From positions 19,670 through 83,669 of the forward strand of contig QALX01000003.1 in assembly GCA_003150485.1 (NCBI GenBank): a DNA stretch of 64,000 bases, given 5' to 3'. Made by a program: the position numbers and the translations under genes. The notes under the pieces were generated by a model. The model was not told where the DNA came from. It worked only from the letters and a program-made list of their open reading frames with translations, and did not search any database. Position 1 is the first letter of the stretch; each line of letters opens with the position of its first letter. This DNA comes from Clostridiales bacterium. GTDB lineage: Bacteria > Bacillota > Clostridia > Oscillospirales > Oscillospiraceae. Positions 32,684-41,490 of the stretch are shown here, piece after piece.

Positions 32684-33990
32684 ACGATCACTCCTTCCAG
32701 AGAACGGCCCCGCCGGCCGGCAATCTCAACTGATTTTACCACGTTGTGGAGGGAATCAGACGGCCCCGCCGGCCCGTCCAAAAGGAATACCTCCACATAG
32801 TTGGGGGCGTGGCCCCGCCAGCCCCCCTCGGTCCGTTCCTCAAAGAGGACGGGGAGAGTTTTCCCCACCCAGCTGTCCAGGTAGCGTATTTCCATGGTCC
32901 GGGCGGCCTCTGCGGCCCGGTGACAGCGGGCCTCCTTCACTGCGTTGGGGAGCTGATCCGGGCGGCGGTCCGCCACGGTGCCGCTCCGGCGGGAGTAGGG
33001 GAAGATGTGCATGGCGGAGAAATCCGCCTCCTGGATCAGTGCCAAGGTGGCGGCAAACTCCTCCTCGGTCTCCCCGGGGAAGCCGCAGATCAGGTCGGTG
33101 GTGAGAGCGGGCCGGTCAAAGTACCGGCGCAGGAGCCGGCAGGACTCCAAAAAGCGGGCGGCGGTGTATTTCCGGTTCATCCGCTGCAAGGTGGCGTCGC
33201 AGCCGGACTGGAGGGCCAGGTGGAAGTGGGGGCACAGGTTGTCCAGCTGTGCCGCCCGGCGGCAGAAGTCCTCGGTGATGGTCCGGGGCTCCAGGCTGCC
33301 CAGCCGCACCCGCAGGCCGGGGGCCGCGCGGCACACCGCTTCGATCAGGTCGATGAGGGTTTCGCCGGTGTCCAGGTCGCTGCCCCAGCTGGAGATCTCG
33401 ATGCCGGTGATCACGATCTCGTGGTAGCCCGCCTCGGCCAGGGCGTTGGCCTGGGCCGCCGCCGCCGGGATGGACTCGCTGCGCACCGGGCCCCGGGTGA
33501 AGGGGATGATGCAGTAGGTGCAGAAGTTGCCGCAGCCGTCCTCCACCTTGAGCATGGCCCGGGTCCGCCCGGCCAGCCCTCCGGCGGGGAGCAGCTCAAA
33601 GTCGTGGCGTTGCAGGGCGTCATCCACCGACACCGACGCCTCCGCCGGACGCCGGACGCTCCACTGCTCCAGCCGGTCCAGAAAGGCCAGCCGGTCACCG
33701 GTCCCGGCCACCAGATCCACCCCCAGGGCGGCGATGGCGTCGGGCTGGGCCTGGGCGTAGCAGCCGCAGACCGCCACCACCGCCTCCGGGTGGTCCCGGC
33801 GGGTGCGGCGGATCATGTTGCGGCACTTTTTGTCGCTGACGGCGGTGACCGAACAGGTGTTGACGACGTATACGTCGGCCTCGCCCTCAAAGGGGACCAG
33901 GGTGTGGCCCCGCTGGGTGAGGATGGTCTCCATGGCCTGGGTCTCGTATTGGTTGACCTTGCAGCCTAAAGTGTAAATGGCAAAGCGCAT
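32680..33990 (-). CDS. mtaB: tRNA t6A37 methylthiotransferase MtaB
   Basis: A 436-residue radical SAM methylthiotransferase. The N-terminal MTTase domain has FAIYTLGCKVNQYETQA and VVNTCSVTAVSDKKCR (three Cys for the second cluster). The radical SAM site is KVEDGCGNFCTYCIIP. A C-terminal TRAM-like domain (VLFEERTEGGWRGHAPNYVEV) follows. It makes ms2t6A at position 37 of ANN-decoding tRNAs. The ATG at 33990 gives the conserved N-terminus; an upstream TTG is less likely. First gene of the mtaB-DUF554-desulfurase unit. Confidence 0.95.
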   Translation of the reverse strand: MRFAIYTLGCKVNQYETQAMETILTQRGHTLVPFEGEADVYVVNTCSVTAVSDKKCRNMIRRTRRDHPEAVVAVCGCYAQAQPDAIAALGVDLVAGTGDRLAFLDRLEQWSVRRPAEASVSVDDALQRHDFELLPAGGLAGRTRAMLKVEDGCGNFCTYCIIPFTRGPVRSESIPAAAAQANALAEAGYHEIVITGIEISSWGSDLDTGETLIDLIEAVCRAAPGLRVRLGSLEPRTITEDFCRRAAQLDNLCPHFHLALQSGCDATLQRMNRKYTAARFLESCRLLRRYFDRPALTTDLICGFPGETEEEFAATLALIQEADFSAMHIFPYSRRSGTVADRRPDQLPNAVKEARCHRAAEAARTMEIRYLDSWVGKTLPVLFEERTEGGWRGHAPNYVEVFLLDGPAGPSDSLHNVVKSVEIAGRRGRSLEGVIV

Positions 33991-34110
33991 AAAAATAAAG
34001 TTCGCCTTTCTCAATCAGAATCAAAGGCGGGAAACCCCGCAAATTACCATTATAATCGGAAAAGGACAGGCTGTATAGTGCCAAACCATATAAATTTGTA
34101 TCAGATGTCA

Positions 34111-34140
34111 TTTACAAGGCCCTTTCCACCGTGGTACAAT
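34111..34140 (+). promoter_or_regulatory. Promoter of the yfbR-like gene
   Basis: The -35 is TTTACA (34111-34116) and the -10 is TACAAT (34135-34140), with an 18-bp spacer. Confidence 0.6.
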
Positions 34141-34179
34141 AATCAAGATACTTTTGCGAGGACGGAGGGGAAACCGGGG

Positions 34180-34767
34180 ATGGACTGTCATTTTTACGCC
34201 CTGATGGCCCGGATGCGCTATATTCAGCGCTGGGCGCTGATGCGCAACACCGAGCCGGAGAATGTCCAGGAGCACTCCCACATGGTGGCGGTGCTGGCCC
34301 ACGCCCTGGTCCTGATCCAGAACAGGTATTACGGCGGGACCCTGGACCCGGGACAGGCGGTGCTGCTGGCCCTGTACCACGACGCCACCGAGATCCTCAC
34401 CGGCGACCTGCCCACCCCCATCAAGTACTACAACCCGGACCTGCGTAGCGCCTACCAGACGGTGGAGGATGCGGCGGCCCGGCAGCTGCTGGACCTGCTG
34501 CCCACGGAGCTGCGGGAGGACTACGTACCCCTGCTGGCCGGGACGGACCCGGAACTGGCGGCGGTGGTCAAGGCGGCGGACAAGCTGGACGCCTACCTCA
34601 AGTGCGTCAAGGAGCTGAAAGCCGGGAACACGGAGTTCCGCAAGGCCAGGGAGCAGACCTACGCCGCCCTGATGCAGAATCCCCTCCCCGCCCTCCAGCA
34701 TTTTCTTCTGCATTTCCTGCCCAGCTTTGAGTTGACGTTAGACGAGCTGAACGGCTCAACCATGTAG
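34180..34767 (+). CDS. yfbR: HD-domain 5'-deoxynucleotidase (YfbR-like)
   Basis: A 195-residue HD phosphohydrolase. The metal site is spread over NVQEHSHMVAVLAHAL (His), LALYHDATEILTGDLPTP (His-Asp with the E-T-D motif) and VVKAADKLDAYLKC (Asp). YfbR-type enzymes dephosphorylate dNMPs. The start follows GGAGGGG. The final 19 codons plus stop are repeated downstream in frame (34785-34845) with only synonymous changes, described as a separate repeat. Confidence 0.92.
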   Translation: MDCHFYALMARMRYIQRWALMRNTEPENVQEHSHMVAVLAHALVLIQNRYYGGTLDPGQAVLLALYHDATEILTGDLPTPIKYYNPDLRSAYQTVEDAAARQLLDLLPTELREDYVPLLAGTDPELAAVVKAADKLDAYLKCVKELKAGNTEFRKAREQTYAALMQNPLPALQHFLLHFLPSFELTLDELNGSTM

Positions 34768-34845
34768 GGGACAGACCGTTTTTGTCTGCATTTCCTGCCC
34801 AGCTTCGAGTTAACCCTGGATGAGTTGAATGGCTCGACCATGTAA
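34707..34845 (+). repeat. Tandem 61-bp duplication of the yfbR 3' end
   Basis: Copy 1 (34707-34767) and copy 2 (34785-34845) both encode the tail HFLPSFELTLDELNGSTM plus a stop. They lie 78 bases (26 codons) apart in the same frame. About ten nucleotide differences all fall at synonymous positions or in the stop codon (TAG versus TAA). Confidence 0.9.
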
Positions 34846-34896
34846 ACGGGAGAATAATAGAACAACATTTTTATATAGAGAAGGAGACAGAAAGCT

Positions 34897-35166
34897 ATGC
34901 GCGCTATTGTCACTGTGGTCGGAAAGGACCGGATCGGAATCATTGCGAACGTCTGCAACCTGCTGATGAAATACCAGGTCAACGTGCTGGACATCAGCCA
35001 GACCGTGCTGCAGGATTACTTTACCATGATCATGATGGTGGACGCCACCGAGTCCGAGCTGTCCATCAGCCAGCTGATCCAGGTCATGAAGGAAGAGGGC
35101 CTGAAGCAGGAGCTGGACATCCACGTCCAGCGGGAAGACATCTTCAACGCCATGCATCGGATTTGA
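34897..35166 (+). CDS. ACT domain protein (UPF0237 type)
   Basis: An 89-residue single ACT domain: MRAIVTVVGKDRIGIIANVC, LDISQTVLQDYFTMIMMVD. UPF0237 members are small ligand-sensing regulators of unknown ligand. It is nearly always paired with the PFL/UPF0210 gene, as here (11 bases apart), so it may regulate that protein allosterically. GGAGAC lies upstream of the ATG. Confidence 0.93.
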   Translation: MRAIVTVVGKDRIGIIANVCNLLMKYQVNVLDISQTVLQDYFTMIMMVDATESELSISQLIQVMKEEGLKQELDIHVQREDIFNAMHRI

Positions 35167-35176
35167 GGTGGCGGCT

Positions 35177-36535
35177 ATGCTGACAAGAAATGAGATCATG
35201 CAGACTCTGGATATGATTGACCAGCAGCATCTGGACATTCGTACCATCACCATGGGCATCTCCCTGCTTTCCTGCTGCCACCCGGACCCGGAGGAGGCCT
35301 GCCGGAGAATTTACGATAAAATCTGCCGCCACGCTGAGCGTCTGGTGGCCACCGGGGAACAGATCGAGCTGGAATTCGGCATCCCCATCGTCAACAAGCG
35401 CATCTCGGTGACCCCCATGGCCCTGGTGGCCGCGGCCAGCGAGACGGCGGACTACGTCCCCTTCGCCCGGGCCATGGACCGGGCCGCCAAGACCTGCGGC
35501 GTCAATTTCATCGGCGGCTACTCCGCTCTGGTCCACAAGGGGATGACGGAAGCGGACCGGAAGCTCATCGCCTCCATCCCTGAGGCCCTGGCCGTGACCG
35601 ATTACGTCTGCTCCTCCATCAACGTGGGCTCCACCCGGGCGGGCATCAATATGGACGCCGTCCGCCTCATGGGGGAGACCGTGAAGAAAACCGCCCTGCG
35701 CACCGCGGATCAGGACGGCCTGGGCTGCGCCAAGCTGGTGGTGTTCTGCAACGCCGTGGAGGACAACCCCTTTATGGCCGGCGCCTTCCACGGCGTAGGC
35801 GAGGCGGAGAGCATCATCAACGTGGGCGTCTCCGGCCCCGGCGTGGTCTACCACGCCCTCCAGTCGGTAAAGGGCCAGCCCTTTGACCAGGTGGCGGAGA
35901 CCGTGAAGAAAACCGCCTTCCGTATCACCCGGATGGGCCAGCTGGTGGCCCGGGAGGCCAGCCAGCGCTTGGACGTGCCCTTCGGCATCGTGGATTTGTC
36001 CCTGGCGCCCACCCCGGCAGTGGGGGACTCGGTGGCCCGCATCCTGGAAGAGATGGGCCTGGAGCGCTGCGGCACCCACGGCACCACGGCGGCCCTGGCT
36101 CTGCTCAACGATGCGGTGAAGAAGGGCGGCGTGATGGCCTCCAGCCACGTGGGCGGCCTGTCCGGCGCCTTTATCCCCGTCAGTGAGGACGAGGGCATGA
36201 TTGCCGCCGCTGAGTCCGGTGTGCTGACCATGGACAAACTGGAAGCGATGACCTGTGTGTGCTCGGTGGGCCTGGATATGATCGCCGTCCCCGGCGACAC
36301 CACCAGCGACACCATCGCCGCCATCATCGCCGACGAAGCCGCCATCGGCATGGTCAACAATAAGACCACCGCCGTCCGCGTCATCCCCGCCCAGGGGAAG
36401 AACGTGGGCGACCGGATTGAGATGGGCGGCCTGCTGGGCTCCGCCCCGGTGATGCCCATCCACAAGGAGTCCGCAGCGGACTTTATCGCCCGGGGCGGCC
36501 GGATTCCCGCACCCCTCCACAGCCTGAAAAACTGA
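35177..36535 (+). CDS. PFL family (UPF0210) protein
   Basis: A 452-residue protein related to glycyl radical enzyme folds but without a known activity. It has RTITMGISLLSCCHPDPEEAC, FIGGYSALVHKGM, VCSSINVGSTRAGINMDAV, GFHGVGE-like (here AFHGVGEAESIINVGVSGPG), TVKKTAFRITRMGQLV and a C-terminal RGGRIPAPLHSLKN. The ATG at 35177 has GAGGTGG six bases upstream; a GTG at 35168 is an alternative. The ACT gene precedes it and the LOG gene overlaps its stop. Confidence 0.93.
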   Translation: MLTRNEIMQTLDMIDQQHLDIRTITMGISLLSCCHPDPEEACRRIYDKICRHAERLVATGEQIELEFGIPIVNKRISVTPMALVAAASETADYVPFARAMDRAAKTCGVNFIGGYSALVHKGMTEADRKLIASIPEALAVTDYVCSSINVGSTRAGINMDAVRLMGETVKKTALRTADQDGLGCAKLVVFCNAVEDNPFMAGAFHGVGEAESIINVGVSGPGVVYHALQSVKGQPFDQVAETVKKTAFRITRMGQLVAREASQRLDVPFGIVDLSLAPTPAVGDSVARILEEMGLERCGTHGTTAALALLNDAVKKGGVMASSHVGGLSGAFIPVSEDEGMIAAAESGVLTMDKLEAMTCVCSVGLDMIAVPGDTTSDTIAAIIADEAAIGMVNNKTTAVRVIPAQGKNVGDRIEMGGLLGSAPVMPIHKESAADFIARGGRIPAPLHSLKN

Positions 36536-37059
36536 TGAAACTGGCCGTCTACGGCTCCCTGAACCCGCCCGCCGATTCCACTTGGACCGGTTGTGCGGCG
36601 GAGCTGGGCCGCCAGCTGGCCCGGCGGGGCCACGTGTTCCTCTTCGGCGGCGGCGGTACCGGCCTGCTGGGGGCGGCCGCCCGTGCCGCCCGGGACGCGG
36701 GAGGTTCCCTCACCGCCGTGGTCCGCACCGACCGCTGTTGGGAGACCCCGCTGGAGGGCGACTACCGCCGTATCCCGGCCTCGGGCTACCGCCAGCGAAA
36801 GCAGGTGATGGAGGAGATGTCGGAGGGTTTTATCGTCCTCCCCGGCGGCATCGGCACCCTGGACGAGTGCGTGGAAACCCTCATTCTGGAGGGCCGCTAT
36901 AAGCCGGTGGCCTTCTACCAGCCGGACGGCCGTTACTATGAACCCCTCCGCGCGTTTTTCCGTCGGGCCGCCGAAGAACAGCTGCTGTCCCCGGACTGGC
37001 CCCCCGGCCGCTGGTTCTGCGATACCCTCGACCAGCTCTGGTCCGTCCTGGAAGCGTAA
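36535..37059 (+). CDS. LOG family protein (nucleotide 5'-monophosphate phosphoribohydrolase-like)
   Basis: A 174-residue Rossmann-fold protein. GHVFLFGGGGTGLLGAAARAA and RKQVMEEMSEGFIVLPGGIGTLDE contain the LOG PGGxGTxxE signature and the preceding catalytic Arg. LOG enzymes release bases from nucleoside monophosphates. The start ATG overlaps the PFL stop (ATGA). The three-gene ACT-PFL-LOG unit ends at a strong terminator. Confidence 0.9.
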   Translation: MKLAVYGSLNPPADSTWTGCAAELGRQLARRGHVFLFGGGGTGLLGAAARAARDAGGSLTAVVRTDRCWETPLEGDYRRIPASGYRQRKQVMEEMSEGFIVLPGGIGTLDECVETLILEGRYKPVAFYQPDGRYYEPLRAFFRRAAEEQLLSPDWPPGRWFCDTLDQLWSVLEA

Positions 37060-37070
37060 CAAAAAAGGAA

Positions 37071-37107
37071 AACGGAACTTTCTAACCGTAGAAAGTTCCG
37101 TTTTTTT
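37071..37107 (+). terminator. Terminator of the ACT-PFL-LOG operon
   Basis: AACGGAACTTTCTA pairs with TAGAAAGTTCCGTT, loop ACCG, followed by seven T. Confidence 0.93.
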
Positions 37108-37189
37108 GTTGTTTTAGCGGTTTTGTGAGGGCCTGTTACCCATTGTGCCCGTTCAGACGGGCACAGTCTGCGCAGAGCCCCGGCCAGAA

Positions 37190-38098
37190 TCACGGCAGCA
37201 GGTCGGCCAGCATTTTGGCGGTATCCGTCAGATAGTCGGCGTCCAGCTCCTCGATGTTGCCGGCGTCGCAGGCGGCGGCAAGGTTGGGGTCCATGGGCAG
37301 CCGGGCCAGGACAGGGACATGGTTCTCCGTGGCCACCTGGTCGATGTGGCTCTTGCCGAAGATCTCGTGCTTCTTACCGCAGTCGGGGCACTGGAAGTAG
37401 GCGAAGTTCTCCACCAGGCCCAGAACGGGCATCTCCATAATCTGAGCCATCTTCAGGGCCTTGGTGACGATCATGGACACCAGGTCCTGGGGAGAGGTGA
37501 CCACGATAATGGTGTCCACCGGCAGGGACTGGAACACGGTCAGAGGCACGTCGCCGGTTCCAGGAGGCATATCGACGAACATATAGTCGATGTCGCCCCA
37601 GTACACGTCAGTCCAGAACTGCTTGACCACGCCAGCGATGACGGGCCCACGCCAGACCACGGGATCGGTGTCGTTCTGGGTGACTAGGTTCAGGGACATG
37701 ACCTTGACGCCGAGCTTGGACTCGGAGGGGAGCAGGCCCTTTTCGCAGCCCCGGGCCTTCTGGGTGATGCCAAAGACCTTGGGGACGGAGGGACCGGTGA
37801 TGTCGGCATCCAGCACGGCGGTCTTGTAGCCCAGCTTGGCCATGGCGGCGGCCATGGAGCAGGTCACCATGCTCTTGCCGACGCCGCCCTTGCCGCTGAC
37901 CACGCCGATGACGTGCTTGATGTTGGAATAGACGTTCTGATTCACCTTGGGCGGTGCACAGTTTTCACTGCAAGAGGAGCAGTCATGGCTGCACTCATGC
38001 TCTGTCTCCCGGGAGGAACAGGTTTCGCTGCAAGAGGAACAGTCGTGATTGCAATCGTGCTCGTTGTTGGTTTGAGAAGAACAGCTGGAACAGGACAT
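37190..38098 (-). CDS. Mrp/NBP35-type P-loop ATPase with Cys-rich N-terminus
   Basis: A 302-residue Fe-S cluster carrier ATPase. The deviant Walker A is GVVSGKGGVGKSMVTCS, followed by LDADITGPSVPKVFG, FVDMPPGTGDVPLT and the CxxC pair YFQCPDCGKKHEIFG used for bridging Fe-S binding. Before the ATPase, residues 1-60 hold about a dozen Cys in near repeats (HDCSSCSETC, HDCSSCSENC) interspersed with His/Asn/Glu. Start: the second ATG (38098) has GGAG nine bases upstream; the first (38104) is too close to it. Own promoter at 38145-38173. Confidence 0.92.
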   Translation of the reverse strand: MSCSSCSSQTNNEHDCNHDCSSCSETCSSRETEHECSHDCSSCSENCAPPKVNQNVYSNIKHVIGVVSGKGGVGKSMVTCSMAAAMAKLGYKTAVLDADITGPSVPKVFGITQKARGCEKGLLPSESKLGVKVMSLNLVTQNDTDPVVWRGPVIAGVVKQFWTDVYWGDIDYMFVDMPPGTGDVPLTVFQSLPVDTIIVVTSPQDLVSMIVTKALKMAQIMEMPVLGLVENFAYFQCPDCGKKHEIFGKSHIDQVATENHVPVLARLPMDPNLAAACDAGNIEELDADYLTDTAKMLADLLP

Positions 38099-38144
38099 AG
38101 TCATAAACTCCTTTTTAGAGAAATAATAGAATGATAGTATTCCC

Positions 38145-38173
38145 AATCTATCACAGTTTTCCACAAAAATCAA
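38145..38173 (-). promoter_or_regulatory. Promoter of the mrp-like gene
   Basis: The -35 is TTGATT (38168-38173) and the -10 is TAGATT (38145-38150), with a 17-bp spacer. Confidence 0.72.
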
Positions 38174-38212
38174 TGGCAGTTCCGTGAAAAGAGCAGGTTT
38201 CTACGGGTTGAG

Positions 38213-39154
38213 TCAGCCGCTGTAGGAGTAGGCGCTGCCGCCGATGAACTCCCGGAGGAGAGAGTCCGGCGCCACCAGGGACTCGTCAATGGGCACAAAG
38301 CGCTGAAAGGCGTCGATCATGTGGACCATCTCCTTCTGGCGGGCGGAGCCGTCGGGCAGGGCGTTCCGGAGGATGGGGGCGTACCGGCCCAGGACACAGG
38401 CCTCGTAGGGGAGGGCGGTGTCCAGAATCAGATTGGCCCGGTACTTGAAGGGGGAGATATACAGCTTTTCCCCCCGGCGCACGTTGGCCCACAGGGCGAA
38501 GGTCTGGGGCACGTCGCTGCCCCGGAAGTTCATGTCCCGGACGCAGCGGCGGGTGAGCCGGAGCCAGGTGCCCTTAAACACCACGTCGGACCCGTCCTCC
38601 ACGTTAGAGCGGGCGGACAGGTAGATTTTGAACGCCTCCGGGTGGTTGCCGCCCAGGCTGTCGTTGAGTGCGTGGATTCCCTCGAAGACGATCACCTCGT
38701 CCGGCCCCAGGCGCAGGCGGGTGCAGCGGCTGGTATCCCGCATCTTACGGGTGAAGTCGTAGTGGGGGATGAGAATCTCCCGGCCCCGGTTCAGGGCGGC
38801 GAAGTGCTCATTGAGCAGGGCCATATCCATGCACAGGGGGGACTCCAGGTCATAGCTGCCGTCCTGGGTCCGGGGGGCGTCCTCCGGGGTCAGGGGGCGG
38901 AAGTAGTTGTCCATGGACACGGTGTGGGTGCGGATGCCCCGGCGGTTGAGTTCCTCCTCGATCTTCAGGGCGGAGGTGGTCTTTCCCGACCCGGAGGGGC
39001 CGGAGAGCAGTACAATGGGGCTTTGGCGGAGATTTTCCGCGATCCGGTCCGCCGCCGTCCGCACCTTGCTGGCGAACAGGGTGTCCGCCCGGGCCAGAAA
39101 GTCCTCGGGATGCTCCGCGGCCATGCGGTTGATGTCCTTGAGTTGGTATGCCAT
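38213..39154 (-). CDS. Uridine kinase-like nucleoside kinase
   Basis: A 313-residue P-loop kinase of the uridine kinase/phosphoribulokinase family. Walker A is LLSGPSGSGKTTSALKIEEEL. The substrate region is VSMDNYFRPLTPEDAPR, Walker B-like is VIVFEGIHALND, and RCVRDMNFRGSD follows. It is longer than Udk (about 210) because of an N-terminal helical region and a C-terminal extension, as in the Firmicute nucleoside kinase group. Probably phosphorylates a nucleoside; specificity unknown. It starts 6 bases after hemZ. Confidence 0.85.
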   Translation of the reverse strand: MAYQLKDINRMAAEHPEDFLARADTLFASKVRTAADRIAENLRQSPIVLLSGPSGSGKTTSALKIEEELNRRGIRTHTVSMDNYFRPLTPEDAPRTQDGSYDLESPLCMDMALLNEHFAALNRGREILIPHYDFTRKMRDTSRCTRLRLGPDEVIVFEGIHALNDSLGGNHPEAFKIYLSARSNVEDGSDVVFKGTWLRLTRRCVRDMNFRGSDVPQTFALWANVRRGEKLYISPFKYRANLILDTALPYEACVLGRYAPILRNALPDGSARQKEMVHMIDAFQRFVPIDESLVAPDSLLREFIGGSAYSYSG

Positions 39155-39160
39155 GAGGCG

Positions 39161-40678
39161 TCACCTCCGTGATGAACTGTCCCCGGCCTCCCTGCTCCGG
39201 AGAGCCAGGTGGAAGGGAACCAGCTGGGCCTTGTTGGCACAGACCTGGTCCAGCCGTTCCAGGTAGACGTGGGGGTACTTGGGGTTGGTAATGCGGACGA
39301 TTTTGCCGGTGCCGGGGTCGGTGAGCTTGGTGGAGCCGCCGCCGCCCAGGGCCAGGATGGTGTGGAGCTCCTCCATGATGCAGATGTTGTACAGGCCCTC
39401 GCAGCCCGGTTTGCACCAGCCGATGTTCTCCAGGGCGCCGGACATGTACTTCTGCCGGTACAGGTAATAGGGGAGATAGCCAGCCCCCCGGAGCCGGTCC
39501 CAGGCGTAGTCCAGCATGGCGGCGGTGTCCTCCCCGGAGGGGAGGCCCTGGCGCTCCAGCATCAGCTGGGAGCCCTTCTTCAGGGCCAGGGTGTGGACGG
39601 TGATATTTTCCGGCGCCATCTCCGGCACCCGGTCCAGGGTGTAGCGGAACCCGTCCACCGTGTCCCGGGGGAGTCCGGCGATCAGGTCCATATTGACCAT
39701 GGGGACCCCGGAGGCCCGGACGATGTCATAGGCGGTGACGATATCCTCTGCCCGATGGTCCCGGCCCATGGCCGCCAGCACGTGGTCCTCCATGGACTGG
39801 GGGTTCACAGAAACCCGGTCCACGTTGTGGGCCGCCAGCACCGCCAGCTTTTCCGCCGTGATGGTGTCCGGCCGGCCGGCCTCCACCGTGTACTCGGTGA
39901 GCCGGGACAGGTCAAAACTTTTTTCTACCTGGGTCAGCAGCCGGTCCAGCTGGCCGGCAGACAGGGTGGTGGGGGTTCCGCCGCCGATATAGATGGTGCG
40001 CAGAGACAGTCCCGCCTCCCGCAGCAGCGGCGCGGCGGCGGTGATCTCCCGGCACAGCCCCTCCAGATAGGGCTCCACCAGCTTCAGGGCCTTCTGGACA
40101 TCGGCGGACACGAAGCTGCAATAGGCGCAGCGGGTGGGGCAGAAGGGGATGCCGATGTACAGGGAGATCTCGTCCGGGTTCAGGCTGGCCTTGGCCGCCA
40201 GACCTGCCCGGGCAGCGTCCAGCGCCAGCCGGGTCCGGGACTCGGAGACAAAGTAGGTCTCCCGAAACAGTGTATGGGTTTCCGCCTCGCTCATGCCCGA
40301 TTCCAGGGCCCGGGAGGCCAGCTTGGCCGGACGGATGCCGGTGAGTGCGCCCCAGGGGGGAGGCGGCCCGTCCCGGAGGGGGAGAGCGGCCTGGTAAAAG
40401 GACTGCTTGAGGATGCGCTGGAGCAGCCGGTCGGTGACCAGGCCGCCGGTGAGGTTCGCCGCAGGGCAGGAGAACCGGGCGGAGCTGGTGCGGCCCCCCA
40501 GCTGGATTTTGGCGTGGGCGGTGGCCAGAGATTCCGTCACCGTAAGGGTGGACCAGGCAGCGGCCTCCTCCGGGGCCGGCGGCGTGTCGGCGTACACCGG
40601 CCGCTGGTCCGGGAAGAGGGAGAGCAGGCTCTGTTCCAGGGCGTATTGGTAGTTGTGACCGGAAAGGTAGAGCTTCAT
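39161..40678 (-). CDS. hemZ: Coproporphyrinogen dehydrogenase-like radical SAM protein HemZ
   Basis: A 505-residue HemN-related radical SAM enzyme. The N-terminal domain (about 1-160) includes GALTGIRPAKLASRAL. The radical site is SLYIGIPFCPTRCAYCSFVS (CxxxCxxC). Then come TIYIGGGTPTTLSAGQLDRL, TVEAGRPDTITAEKL, VDRVSVNPQSM and DLIAGLPRDTVDGF. The C-terminal Trp/Cys motif is NIGWCKPGCEGLYNICIMEE. HemZ is common in gut Clostridia that lack heme synthesis, so the true reaction may not be porphyrin oxidation. No other heme genes are nearby. Confidence 0.93.
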   Translation of the reverse strand: MKLYLSGHNYQYALEQSLLSLFPDQRPVYADTPPAPEEAAAWSTLTVTESLATAHAKIQLGGRTSSARFSCPAANLTGGLVTDRLLQRILKQSFYQAALPLRDGPPPPWGALTGIRPAKLASRALESGMSEAETHTLFRETYFVSESRTRLALDAARAGLAAKASLNPDEISLYIGIPFCPTRCAYCSFVSADVQKALKLVEPYLEGLCREITAAAPLLREAGLSLRTIYIGGGTPTTLSAGQLDRLLTQVEKSFDLSRLTEYTVEAGRPDTITAEKLAVLAAHNVDRVSVNPQSMEDHVLAAMGRDHRAEDIVTAYDIVRASGVPMVNMDLIAGLPRDTVDGFRYTLDRVPEMAPENITVHTLALKKGSQLMLERQGLPSGEDTAAMLDYAWDRLRGAGYLPYYLYRQKYMSGALENIGWCKPGCEGLYNICIMEELHTILALGGGGSTKLTDPGTGKIVRITNPKYPHVYLERLDQVCANKAQLVPFHLALRSREAGDSSSRR

Positions 40679-40738
40679 ACCATACCGCGCCTCCGTTTCC
40701 TGAGAAAGTGGGCGCCCCGGCGGGGCCAGGGCGGAAAG

Positions 40739-40774
40739 CGAAACCGCTGTACAGATTGCGGCACAGCGGTTTCG
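40739..40774 (-). terminator. Hairpin after the MBL-fold hydrolase gene or before it
   Basis: CGAAACCGCTGT pairs with ACAGCGGTTTCG between hemZ and the hydrolase gene. The poly-T is weak. Confidence 0.5.
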
Positions 40775-40787
40775 GAGGTGATGTGGC

Positions 40788-41417
40788 TCAGTTCTGCTGC
40801 ATGGCGTAGCGCATGAAGGGGTTGACCTGGCGCTCCTGATCCAGGGTGGTGAACTGGTCGTGGCCGGGATAGACGATATAGTCCTCCTTCAGCTGACCCA
40901 GCTGGCGCAGGGAGGCCATCATGTCCATGGGGTTGCTGGAGGGGAGGTCGGTGCGGCCGCAGCTGTTGCAGAACAGGGTGTCGCCGGTGAACAGGCAGTC
41001 CTCTACCTGGAGGCAGACGCCACCGGGGGTGTGGCCGGGGGTGTGGAAGACGGTGATCTTGGCTTCGCCCAGGGGGACCACGTCGCCGGCGTCATAGAAG
41101 TGGATCTGCTTTTCATACTGGTCCAGAGCTGCCTCGCTGCCGAAGCCGGCCTCGGCGCCGGGGTAGTCGCTCTTGTGGACGTAGATGGGCAGGTCGGGGT
41201 TCAGATTTCTCAGCAGCTCGCCCAGACCGGTGATATGGTCGAAGTGGGAGTGGGTCAGCAGCACCTTGTCAAACTGGTACCCGGACTGCTTGGCTATCTC
41301 AGCGATCTCTTTGCCGTTGGCGCCGGGGTCGATGATGGCGCCGGTGCGGGTGCGCTCGTCCCCCAGCAGGTAGCAGTTGGTGGCCACGGGGCCGACGGTC
41401 ATGGCATAAACGAACAT
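40788..41417 (-). CDS. MBL-fold hydrolase (glyoxalase II-like)
   Basis: A 209-residue metallo-beta-lactamase fold protein of the YqgX/GloB group. The zinc motif is VLLTHSHFDHITG, with later ligands VFHTPGHTPGGV, LFTGDTLFCNSCGRTD and VYPGHDQFTTL. Probably hydrolyses thioesters such as S-lactoyl conjugates. In relatives it follows dtd, as here, within the recJ-relA-dtd group. Confidence 0.93.
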   Translation of the reverse strand: MFVYAMTVGPVATNCYLLGDERTRTGAIIDPGANGKEIAEIAKQSGYQFDKVLLTHSHFDHITGLGELLRNLNPDLPIYVHKSDYPGAEAGFGSEAALDQYEKQIHFYDAGDVVPLGEAKITVFHTPGHTPGGVCLQVEDCLFTGDTLFCNSCGRTDLPSSNPMDMMASLRQLGQLKEDYIVYPGHDQFTTLDQERQVNPFMRYAMQQN

Positions 41418-41490
41418 AATTTACAATCCTCCTGTGTGTGTTGGTGTCTGTCGTAGTGTGAACGGGGGCGTTCCGCCCCCGCGAAGGGCG

